A stretch of 64,000 nt of DNA from Tuctoria greenei. Its lineage: Eukaryota; Streptophyta; Magnoliopsida; Poales; Poaceae. The stretch lies in contig JAYESD010000005.1 in assembly GCA_036927565.1 (NCBI GenBank), forward strand, positions 88,266,301 to 88,330,300, given 5' to 3'. The notes beneath the pieces were generated by a model. That model saw only the letters and a program-made list of their open reading frames with translations, ran no database searches and had not been told where the DNA came from. Shown piece by piece: positions 55,008 to 64,000 of this stretch. Position 1 is the stretch's first letter. Each line of letters starts with the position of its first letter. Position numbers and translations under genes: made by a program.

Positions 55008-57196
55008 TTACTTGTTCCTTAACAAGACATATGAAGCATCAAAATCACGAAACAATGGATGATATTTGTTTTTAGGCATGTTGTGTGAGGTAGCTATGTT
55101 GTTTCTTTTGTTGTTGTGATATGATCCTTCTTTAACAAAAACAATCAAGTCTTTGCCATTCTTTGGAGTCTTAGCATTTTGCTTCTTCCCCCTAGAATAG
55201 CCAAGACCACCTTGACAAAGGATGTCTTGTGTTGGTGTATGCATTACATGCATATGTTATGTATGCATTACATGCAGTACATGCTTATCCTTGTCAAAAA
55301 TGACACCTTTTGGTGACTGCTTGTTTTGTGCAACTTTAAGCTCATCTTTTAGTTCTAGGATCAAGTTAGAGCATTTGCAAGCTTGAGGTGTTTCGGATTT
55401 GACATTTGTGGAAGGTGAGCTTTTAGAGGAAGAAGGTGCATTGACCTTGAGAGACTCCACTTGTGTTTTAAGAATCTTGTTAACTTTTGTCAAGCTAACA
55501 AGTTCATCATTTAGCACAATTGTAGTCTCCTCAAGATTTGAGCAAGTTTCCTTTCTCAAAGCGAGTTCATGCTCAACTGCATTGCTTCTTTCTCTTTCAA
55601 TCTCCAAGAGCTCCTAAAACTCTTGACATCTCTCCTTTTATTGGATGAGCGTGTCTTCTTGACGATTGATGAGCTCTTCCTTTTCAAATATCTCATCCGA
55701 CAACATCTTTAATATTTTCAATGTACTCTTACTCATATCTTTAAGCATGTATTCATTTTCACTACCACTATCAAAATTATCGAGTGATGAAATTGAGGAG
55801 GGTGATTTAGATTTAACCTTCTTTCTTCCCTCCTTGGCCATGAGGCATGTTGCTCTTTAGCTCTCCAAGTTGGGGAAGATCTTATTCTCCGTAGTTGATC
55901 TCTTCATGGCAATTATTGCCATCTTCTCTTCTTCTTCGTTGGAGGAATCTTTATTTGAATCCCACTCCTTCCCAAGGTGGGCTTGTCCGGATTGCTTCTT
56001 CTTCTTGAATAATTTCTTCTCCTGGTACTTGCACTCCTTCTTCTTCTTAATTTCTTCATGTGGGCAATCCAAAATGAAGTGGCTATATTCCCCACAATTG
56101 TACCAAGCCCTTTTTGCTCTTATCTGGATTTGTCCTTTTTCTTGCTTTCATGATGGTAGCTCCCCCCTCCTCCTTCTCATCATCCTCTTGAACTTGTTGA
56201 TGAAGAGCGCCTCTTCCTCATCAATTTTAAGGCTCTCTTCATCACTTTTCTCTTGTTCTTGGCATCTTGATGATGTTGCCTTGAATGCAACATGTTTCTT
56301 CTTTGAGAGGTGATCTTTTGGAGGTCGTTGTAGAACTTGGCCTCTCGCTCCATCATCTCATGGCCAATGATTCTCCCTAGCACTTCTTTCGGAGTCATCT
56401 TATGGAATCCTGGACTTTCATGAATCAAGGAGCAAAGAGCGACATTTCAAGGCATGAATGCTCGAATCATCCTCTTTACTACTTCATGGTCCATCCATCG
56501 GGTGCATCTGTAGGAACGGCTCTTGTTGATGAGCACCTTGAGGTAGTTGTACATGTCTTGGGGGTCTCACCATCCATGATGGTGAACCTCCCAAGTTCTC
56601 TTTCGATCATTTTGATCTTTGCCTCCCTAATAACACTGTTTCCCTCATGTGCTGTCTTGAGCGTATCTCATATGTCCTTGGCCACTTCCAACCCATCAAT
56701 TCGGTTGAACTCCTTTCTAGTCAAGGAGGTGGTGATCACTCCAACCGCTTGAGCATTGCGGTGGAGTAGGACGGCTTGCTCGGTGTAACGTCTTCCCCAT
56801 TCTCGGGAAGATGAACACCTGTCAAAACTATTTTCCACAAGCTAGGGTTTAAGGAAATGAAATGCATCTTTATGTTATGCTTCCACATAGAGTAATCATT
56901 ACCATCAAATTGGGGAGGTTTCCAAATAGGAATAGACAAATAATGACTGCTAGAAGTTAAGCGCTCATAGTTGTAAGGATATCGGGAGTAGTCTTGTGAA
57001 CTACTCCCATTGTCATTGTTGATTGACCGATCGCCTTGATCCCCTTCTTGGGAAGATCTATCTTCTCACGAAGTTGTGGCTTGAGTTGGCAGACTTCTTC
57101 CTCGTCATTTGGGTCGTCTTGGAGGACATCGACATTCTTCTTTTTGTCATCTTCGTCGACGATCACTGGGACCTTATTTTCACCCCTTCCGGCCAT
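55008..57196 (-). pseudogene. E2 gag (broken)
   Basis: Start ATG 57196-57194 (MAGRGENKVPVIVDE), 38 bp from the primer site. N-terminal acidic region; UBN2 region with KPPQFDGNDYSMWKHNIKMHFISL; IHESPGF and VLGRIIGHEMMEREA. The knuckle reads WYNCGEYSHFILDC, so its first Cys is Trp. A Lys/Glu/Ser-rich segment (MAIIAMKRS; EWDSNKDSSNEEEE) follows, then a coiled-coil-like tail (LTKVNKILKTQVESLK). Several frameshifts and stops split it. It is closely related to the E0 gag. Confidence 0.85.
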
Positions 57197-57234
57197 CTTC
57201 TCTCCAAGTGGTTAGACTCTTGATGGAGAGACCT

Positions 57235-57246
57235 GCTCTGATACCA
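57235..57246 (-). other. E2 primer-binding site
   Basis: Minus strand TGGTATCAGAGC two bases from the LTR start (57249), an exact initiator-Met complement. Confidence 0.93.
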
Positions 57247-57248
57247 AT

Positions 57249-58565
57249 TGAAAGTCACCTAGAGAGGAGGTGAATAGGCAATATGACCTCAAATTTCTTA
57301 ATCAAACAAGGTTAAAACTGAGGCGGGATTAGTCTAGTCAGGGCCGGACTAGTCCGCTAAGTACACAGGGAAAAACCAAAAACTTGATTTCTACAAGTTA
57401 TTTGCAAATTTTAGTCTGACCCAAGATAGATACAATGTCTAGCAACCTAATACAACTTAGATTAACAAGTGAGAGCAAATTGGTTGCAAGATTTCAATGA
57501 AGAACAATGTGAAGAACAGTATGAACCCTAAGAGCAATTCTAGTGAAGAGCTGAAAGTAAAACAGCAAGTGACACACGATTTTTCCTATGGATCAGTTTC
57601 ACGAAGAAACCTACATCCACGTTGAGAAGTTCACAAAAGGACTGGGTCTCACTTGACCCTAATCTCACCAATCCACCACAAAAGGTTTGCTTGGTTTCCA
57701 CTAATCACAAGGGTAATCACCAAGTTCTTGGGGCTTCTCACAAGTTGAGGCTCCCACAAATGATTTATAGCAAGGAGCACACGTCGTGCTCCACAGAGAT
57801 TGACACACCCTCTAAAGTTTGAATTTAAAACGATCATGACATACCAGACTAGTCTGGCCAACAACGGACTAATCCGAACTCAAAAGAATGTCTTGGTCCA
57901 CTCCAAAATGAACAAGTATGCAAACACCAGACTAGTCTGACCACTGGGGTGGACAAGTGTAGCCAACAGGACTTAGCCTCAGAAACCCCTTCTCACTTAA
58001 TACCATGGACTAGTCTGGCCCAAGATGGACAAGTTCGAAGTGCAACAAAAACCTTTAGTCTGGCTGAAATCAGACTACTCGGGGAGCTCCGGACTAGTCC
58101 AGCCTCTGTGGCGGACAAGTCCGACCTCACGGGACTTAGCTCCGAAAACTCTCACCAAGTGTAGAACAGTCTAGTTCATCCCCAAACGGACAAGTCCGAA
58201 CTCACATAGAAACCTTTAGTCTGTCCCAAAATGGACTACTTTGGCACACACGGACTAGTCCGACCCTGAGGCCCGGACAAGTCTGGTCTTCTGGGAATTC
58301 TTTTAACAAGGCTTTTCACTTAGGTATTCTCTCAACCACGACTTTTAGCCCTCCTCTATGATATCAATGCACTTGATACACACACCCTCACACATAGAAG
58401 GTCAGTCTAAACTCAACACATAAGAAACCCTAATTCCCATACTTGAGTCTTCGACACCCATTTCACTATTTTCCTTTTTTTGAGGGATTTTCTTTCATTT
58501 CAATCATCACACTTATGCTTAAGATCAACTAAGCTTATTCATCTCTTAATTTGTTGTTACCAATC
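57249..58565 (-). repeat. E2 5' LTR, internally deleted and truncated
   Basis: Starts TGAAAGTCACC as the 3' LTR does. At about 57783 it lacks some 310 bp (counterpart 19987-20297), which includes the TATA-like region. It ends at 58565 where E1 is inserted after ccaatc; the last ~50 bp must lie beyond E1. Confidence 0.88.
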
Positions 58566-60150
58566 TGAATGTGGCCCAGAGGGGGAGTGAATAGGCCTTT
58601 TTGAATTTATTCGGAACCTGCAACACTCAACAACTTGATCAAATATAGATAAATCAGACTAGTCCGGTAGAGTGTGGACTAGTGCAGTGCTTGCGGACTA
58701 GATCGATCAAGTTTTATCGATGATCTCGATCCAAGTACTCTACGCATCGGAAATTAAGATGTGACTAGAGTATGTTGCTTCTATTAAACTGAGGATAGCA
58801 CAAGATAACCTTAGTTTCATGTTTTGACGTAATTTAACTAAGATCAATTAAACCCTAGATGCAATGAACTATAAACACAAAGTGAAGACACAAGATTTTT
58901 ATCCCGTGGTTCGGTTCCCACGAAGGCAACCTACATCCACGTTGAGGAGCCCATGAAAGGACCGGGTCTTCGCCAACCCTACCCTCGTCGAATTGCCACG
59001 AAGACCAATTCTCTTCCACTATCACAAAGGGGTAAGATAACCGGGTTCAAGGGGCCTTCTCACAAGTTGAGGGCTCCCCAAGATTACAAATCAAAACACC
59101 ACCAAGACACACTCGTAAGATCTGCAATGAAACAACAAGAGTGTGCGGGACAACCAAACCAAAGAGCTAAAGACTTGAAGAATCATGTCTCTCCTTTGAT
59201 CTAATGTTAATCCTCAAGGATTTGATCTTTCTTGCATTGGATTGTGTGGAGAGACGTGTTTTCTAGGCTCTTGGAGGGTGTGACGGCGCTGGGGGTCGAG
59301 AGAGTTTCATAATTGGGTCGTGCACCTCTATTTATACTAGGGTTTCCAAGGGTTACCATTTGGGTTTTCAAAGTCCGGACTAGTCCGTGGTGGACTCCGG
59401 ACTAGTCCGGTGTGCGGCGTGTGGGAAACCCTAAGTGCCTTGAATTATCGGACTTGTCCGACCTGGGGCGGACTAGTCCTTTTTTGTCTCTGGAAATGTT
59501 CGGACTAGTCCGGCCGTGGTGAAACCCATAGTGAATTTGGGTACAAGTCCGCAATTGGAGGACTTGTCCAATTTTAGTCAAAAGGTTTTCCGGACTAATC
59601 CATGCAGATATCAGACTTGTCCGATTTGGGTCACAAGGATATCGGACTAGTCCGTGGTGATATCGGACTTGTCTGATTTCGTGCAAAATTGTGAAGTGTT
59701 GAGGACTAGTCCGCACTAGGGAGGACTAGTCCGATCATAGTCAGAAAGATATCAGACTAGTCCCTGGTGATATCGGACTAGTCTGGTCTGTGTAAACTTG
59801 GACTGTGCAGACAAGTCCGCACTGGGAGGACTTGTCCGATTTTGAACAGAGAGATATCGGACTAGTTCGGGGTATATCGTACTAGTTCGGACCTGTATGA
59901 ATTTGTGCAGTGAGAGTGATTAAAATTAGTTTGAGCTCTTGGGGTGTGTTTCTCCAACACACTCCATACATAAAGATTAATATATTCATCTCTTGAGCTC
60001 TTTTCGACTTGATTCATGACTCTCCTTTCTTTTTGCGCTTACTTCATAATTTCATCAAAGACCTGCACTCATCTCAAGAATTTGGTTAGAATTTCATTTG
60101 CTTGTCATAAATCAACCAAAACCCACAAGGGATGCCTAGATGCACTTTCA
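58566..60150 (-). repeat. E1 3' LTR, 1,585 bp
   Basis: Starts TGAATGTGGCCC, ends GATGCACTTTCA; minus-strand TATAAATA at 59329-59336. Exact CGGACTAGTCCG palindromes at 59376, 59398, 59501 and 59643, plus many near-copies. Same family as the E0 LTR. Confidence 0.92.
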
Positions 60151-60600
60151 ATCTCCCCCTTTTTGGTGATTGATGACAACCAATTGAGATTTCACAAATA
60201 TGATTAAAAAATATAGAATTTTCATAAAGTGTGCACATATGTGTTTGGAACAAATTAAGCATGACAACATAAGACATATGTGCACTCTTTATGGTGAGGT
60301 GCAAAACTAAGTTTGTGTGAGCAATAATTGTGATGAAAATGGAACAATTGATATAATTATCTCAACATCAAGCATATATATCAATTTTAAAGCATAAGCA
60401 CATATTAAGGCAAATCATCACCACATATTTCATAAATATAACATAGAGGCATAAGCATAGTCATAGCACCACATCATAAGACCAAAAGTGTAAGAGAGCA
60501 CAGTTAAAGTTTTACAACCCAAAGGAAACACAGATAGAACTCTCCTCTCGCAACCTACAGCTAGGACCTAGTGACTCCCTCTCAATCTCTCCCCCTTTGG
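60151..60600 (-). other. E1 polypurine tracts and 3' spacer
   Basis: Tract 1 (60151-60164) adjoins the LTR; tract 2 (60585-60600, atctctccccctttgg) lies just outside the env-like stop. The DNA between is AT-rich and non-coding. Confidence 0.82.
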
Positions 60601-60642
60601 TATCAAGGCACCAAAAAGAAGGAGAGGAGGGATCTAGTGCCT

Positions 60643-62191
60643 TCATTCCTCGCTGTCAGTCCTCTCCTCATCTTCATCTTCATCTTCAGGCTCTGAAGGA
60701 GGAGGAGGAGCGGATCCACTCGAAGTGCCCCCAATGCCAAAGTAGCCAAGTTCGGAAGGTGAGAGTGGTGGAAGCTCTATGAATTGGGAGGTAGAGTCAT
60801 CGGAGATAACTGGAGATCCAACAGGCTCGATCTCCAGCTTCTGGCAAATATGCTTGACATATCTCATGTCAGCCTTCCTCACCTTGTTCAGCTTGTGAAG
60901 CTTTACCTTAGCCTTCTTGCATGAGCCAAAAATGGCTACCTAGTACTTCAAAATGCCACGGGAGTACCCCTTCTTGGATGGAGTAGCTCCTGTACTGGAA
61001 GGGGGTCTTGCTTCAGCTTGGGCCCTCCTGGGAGCCTCCTCACTAGACACTGGAGATGGAGCAGCTGGGAGATTAGCTTGGGTAGGCTTCTGAGGCCTCA
61101 AGGGAGTGTGCTCCACATCCTTCACAAACTCGATTCCTGTGAACTTTTCTATCATAAACATGATATAGGGCGCATAGCCACAGGAACAGTTAGGAGTGCA
61201 GGAGATATTAACCATGTCATTCCAAATATAGTCAAAGACATCAGACTTCCTGTCTTTGCTAAACACCTTCATCAACGTCCTCAAGTATCCTTGGACACTC
61301 CCTGCATCTCCGTCTTGTGGAGCTATTGTCTTCCGGAGGACTCTGTTGAGGACCATGAAGAATGGCTTCATGTTCTTGGTGGAAGGAGGATTGAATGGCA
61401 AGCGAGTGTCATAGAGAAACTTCATTTTATCCTTCTCCAAGATGCAATGTTGTGAATGATCAGCTCATCACTGCTAGAGTCCTCAAGATGCAACAATCTT
61501 GCAAATTCATTATAAGTGATGGTGTACTTGGATCCATGAGTCATCAAAGTCACCATCTCCTCTTCATCACTAGCAAAGTAGCAGGTGACATAAAATTGGG
61601 CTATGACTTCATCATTCCAGTTGCACCTGAAATAACAAGTCTTTGAGCCCATGCCTCTCCACAGCCTGTATCACCTCATCAAAGGAAGGGCATCTCTTCC
61701 TCTCAAAGTGACTCCAATCAATCCATTGACTCTTGACCATTGGAGTCTTCATCTGGATGTACACAAAATTGTAGTAATCCGTGTGGAAGTTGCTCCAGAA
61801 TCTGGCATCAACTGCCTTCTTTGATCTACTGTAGCAATCCACCATTCTGAGCTTGGAAGCCGTATCGCTTCCCTTGCCACTGAACCTTTCTTCACAGGGG
61901 TCCCTGTTCCCCTGTCTTGGTGCATTCATCTTGAGAGGGCCGATCGGGCCCGAGGCAATTCTCTATCCCTTGCCCTTAGCTTGGCGAGGAGCTGCCGAGC
62001 TAGAGCCAGCTGCATCCTTGACTTTGGACGCAGGCTTCTTGGCTACAACCTTGTGTCTTACCTGAGGTGGGGAAGGTGCTGGCTCGGAGGCACGCTCTTG
62101 CCTCTTGTTAGCGCGACACTCCGAAGCACGTGGCAACAAATCTTGTTCCATCTCATCTTCAAAGTCAAAGATGTTCTCATTCAACATCGTC
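60643..62191 (-). pseudogene. E1 env-like gene, main exon
   Basis: It begins after a predicted splice acceptor (62192-62193); the first Met is 62187-62185 (MLNENIFDF). A basic Lys/Ala/Pro/Ser-rich region comes first, then ARFWSNFHTDYYNFVYI, QWIDWSHF, FDEVIQAVERHGLKDLLF, WNDEVIAQFYVTCYFASDEEEM, the YTITYNEFARLLHLED motif, PFFMVLNRVLRKTIAPQDGD, a Ser/Pro-rich linker and an acidic C-terminus (DEDEDEERTDSEE) ending at 60643. Stops lie at 61963 and 60940, and frameshifts near 61640 and 61440. It belongs to the 'putative plant transposon protein' (PF20167-type) third gene of Sireviruses. Membrane or envelope function is unproven: no clear transmembrane helix is seen. Confidence 0.75.
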
Positions 62192-62529
62192 CTAACAAAG
62201 AGATTATGCAAGGAATTGATGAGTGTTTATGGCAAGGGTATGCATTGAGTAGTTGGAATTTTAGGATTGAGTTCAGTTAAAAATTCGGACTTGTCCGGTG
62301 CTCATGTGTGGACTAGTCCGGAGGGATCGGACTTGTCCGTGCAAGGACCGGACTAGTTCGGTGTTCAACATCTCAAACCCTAACTATGAGATAAATGGTG
62401 TTGCTCAATGCAAAAATAGCTTAACATAGATGTAATACAACAAGGAAGCATGTATTAGCTAAAAGAAACTAAGCTATTTGATCCAAAACAGAAGAAATCA
62501 AAGTTTCTAGGGTTTGGGGGGGAATTTAC
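62192..62529 (-). other. Predicted intron in E1 env-like gene
   Basis: Donor tttcG|GTAAAT (GT at 62529-62528) and acceptor ctctttgttAG|GACG (AG at 62193-62192), 338 bp. Joining the exons keeps the frame. The intron holds CGGACTTGTCCG and CGGACTAGTCCGG-type words at 62285-62350. Confidence 0.6.
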
Positions 62530-62582
62530 CGAAATTCTTCGATTCTTGACGAAGGAGGAGTTGTAGGTGCGGACAAGTCCAT
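62530..62582 (-). CDS. Predicted first coding exon of E1 env-like gene
   Basis: ATG 62582-62580 opens 17 codons plus two bases (MDLSAPTTPPSSRIEEF, then CG). The missing base of the last codon is supplied by the first base of the main exon, keeping frame with MLNENIFDF. About 130 bp upstream is an AATATA-type TATA candidate (62715-62720) and a C/T-rich leader, so a separate promoter is possible. The alternative is a spliced product of full-length RNA. Confidence 0.5.
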
Positions 62583-62826
62583 GGTCTTCAATCCTCTAGC
62601 AATGGTGATCGATTTCCACCCAAACTTGAAGGGATTTGATGGAGAAATCGCCAAATCGCCTTGGGGGGCTCTTGACTGAAGAGAGAGAATGTGAGGTGAG
62701 TTGTGAGGGTGAAGTATATTAGGTTTTGGCAGCGCCTAGGGTTATGGATTCTAAAAATCGAACAAGTATGTGGTCGGCCGGACTAGTCCAGACTACCAAA
62801 CACTCTGCGGACTAGTCTGCAGTGTG

Positions 62827-62862
62827 CGGACTAGTCCGGATAACCACGGACTAGTCCGTGGT
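62827..62862. promoter_or_regulatory. Palindrome pair upstream of E1 env-like gene
   Basis: CGGACTAGTCCG at 62827-62838 and a 20-bp perfect palindrome at 62843-62862 (arms accacggact/agtccgtggt). Further near-copies lie at 62775-62825. These are the same words as in the LTR. Confidence 0.6.
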
Positions 62863-63109
62863 CACCAGAACAGATATAATTAGCCCATTTGCATATATTT
62901 GAAGGTTCTTATAGAGAAAAATAGGGGGCAAAACACACAAATAATCTTGATGAATATGATCAGTAAACATCTAACAATCAAGCTATGACCATAATTCACC
63001 AAGATCAAGTAATTGAAATAGTTTTTTGGAGAAAATTGAGAGAGATGATTTTCACAACTGAATCAACATATTTTGAAGAAGCGATACAGGTATGCAAGTT
63101 TTCAAGCCA

Positions 63110-64000
63110 CATTCTGAGCATTTAGGATATTTAGTTCATTTAGGAGCTCGCAAAATCATTTTTCATCAAGTGGCTCGGTAAATATGTCAACTAGTTGTTT
63201 TTCGGTGTTGACATGGGAAATAGCTATGTCTTCTTTCATTGAGTGGTCTCTCAAAAAGTGATGCTCGATGTCTATGTGTTTGGTCCTAGAGTGCTCAACA
63301 GGATTATGGGAAATTTTAATGGCACTCTCATATCAAAAAGAAGTGGAATACGACTCATATTATAACCGTAATCCCTTAGAGTTTGTCGCATCCAAAGGAG
63401 TTGTACACAACAACTCCCGGCTGCAACATACTCCGCTTCGGTTGTGGATACGACAATGGAATTTTGTTTCTTGGAGGACAAAGAAACTAGGGATCTACCC
63501 AAGAATTGGCATGTACCGGAGGTACTTCTTCTATCTACTTTGCATCCGACATAATCTGCATCGGGGTATCCAATGAGATTGAATTTGGAACCTTTAGGAT
63601 ACCAAAGGCCTAGGCTGGGTGTATGAACTAAATACCGCAAGATTCTTTTTACGGCTGTCAAATGACACTCCTTAGGATTGGCTTGAAATCTTGCACACAA
63701 GCACACACTCAACATAATATCATGCCCAGATGCACATAAGTAAAGTAGGGATCCAATCATGGAGCGATATACCTTTTGGTCCACGTTTGGTCCATCTTCA
63801 TTAGGATCCAAGTGTCCATTTGTTGCCATGGGAGTCTTTATAGGCTTCGCCTTGTCCATTCCAAACTTCTTGAGTATGTCTTGAGTATACTTGGCTTGGC
63901 TTATGAACGTCCCTTCCTTTTGTTGCCTCACTTGGAATCCCAAGAAGTATTTTAGCTCTCCCATCATGGACATCTCGAACCTATCTGTCATAATCTTACT
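63110..64000 (-). pseudogene. E1 pol C-terminus: end of RT and RNase H
   Basis: The RT end FEMSMMGELKYFLGFQVRQQKEGTF, then RSMIGSLLYLCASGHDIMLSVCLCARFQ, then RNase H with YPDADYVGCKVDRRSTSGTCQFLG, STTEAEYVAAGSCC and LLWMRQTLRDYG. A frameshift near 63330 displaces the last ~70 residues (NPVEHSRTKHIDI-like), which read on to about 63110. The catalytic Asp/Glu positions of RNase H up to the shift are present. The catalytic part of RT is beyond the edge. Confidence 0.85.

Larger units (their letters stand above)
19444..58565 (-). mobile_element. E2: Sirevirus (Ty1/copia) with env-like gene, split by T2 and truncated by E1
   Basis: On the minus strand from high to low coordinate: 5' LTR (57249-58565), primer site, gag, protease-integrase-RT-RNase H, a spacer, an env-like gene (51423-50630 and 22423-21567, split by T2), two polypurine tracts and the 3' LTR (19444-21119). 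The domain order PR-INT-RT-RH defines Ty1/copia. The env-like third gene, the initiator-Met primer site and the repeated polypurine tracts are Sirevirus traits. Gag and pol are broken, and RT lacks its catalytic core. The left flank cgagc (19439-19443) should be one target duplication; the other is off-window. Confidence 0.9.
58566..64000 (-). mobile_element. E1: Sirevirus with env-like gene, 3' half
   Basis: 3' LTR (58566-60150), two polypurine tracts, an env-like gene with a predicted 5' exon, and the end of RT plus RNase H up to the window edge. It is inserted in the E2 5' LTR. Integrase, protease, gag and 5' LTR are outside the window. The left target duplication should be caatc (58561-58565). 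Confidence 0.88.

Noticed and set aside
60643..62191. True envelope glycoprotein
   Set aside because: No signal peptide, transmembrane helix or glycoprotein pattern is evident; the product matches the putative plant transposon protein family, so it is called env-like by position only.

Overview
The window is plant nuclear DNA from the gene-poor, repeat-dense part of a grass genome (Poaceae). The evidence is wall-to-wall nested LTR retrotransposons of lineages that dominate grass genomes. These are Ty1/copia Sireviruses with an initiator-Met tRNA primer site, several polypurine tracts and an env-like third gene; Ty3/gypsy Tat elements with a GGCGCGCC-type primer site and an antisense gene; a Tekay/Del-type chromovirus derivative; another Ty3/gypsy fragment; and a gag-only non-autonomous element. 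The species is not resolvable by eye. No convincing single-copy host gene, rRNA, tRNA or CRISPR array was seen. Short names used throughout: S = Sirevirus family with CCGGAGCT-rich LTRs (S0, S1); E = Sireviruses with CGGACTAGTCCG-rich LTRs (E0, E1, E2); G = Ty3/gypsy (G1, G2); T = Tat (T1, T2); N1 = gag-only element.

Layout. 1-1159: LTR of S0, inserted in the gag of E0 (1160-4784, gag plus 5' LTR). E0 sits in an inverted fragment of a G2-type LTR (4785-4900), which truncates G1 (4901-7970: RT, protease, gag, 5' LTR). 7971-8931: unclassified. 8932-18270: T1, a Tat fragment with 3' LTR and antisense gene; its LTR is split by complete N1 (9504-14924, target duplication GCTGG), whose gag is split by a solo LTR (11442-12292, duplication GCCTC). 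18271-19443: part of another LTR (L3), interrupted by E2. E2 begins with its 3' LTR at 19444 and its 5' LTR ends at 58565, where E1 is inserted; E1 runs off the right edge. E2's env-like gene is split by T2 (22429-50624, duplication GTATT). T2 is itself split by S1 (24091-34431, duplication GATGA) in its antisense gene and by G2 (42462-47801) in its reverse transcriptase. Removing the insertions one by one rejoins the reading frames of E2 env-like, T2 antisense gene, T2 RT and N1 gag, which confirms the nesting order.

All main elements lie on the minus strand. The plus-strand exceptions are the solo LTR, the 4785-4900 fragment and the antisense genes of T1 and T2. Almost every coding region is broken. 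The exception is G2's gag-protease ORF (522 codons), which is open because an in-frame deletion joins the protease to the chromodomain tail.

The most interesting signals are: (i) matching predicted introns of 338 and 344 bp upstream of the env-like gene in two diverged Sireviruses, each holding a palindrome cluster; (ii) intron-containing antisense genes in both Tat elements; (iii) two paralogous hairpins in T2 with different but base-paired stems around a conserved loop; (iv) a minisatellite with higher-order structure whose units carry a hairpin; (v) an 8-mer from the S1 LTR array that also recurs in S1 coding sequence.
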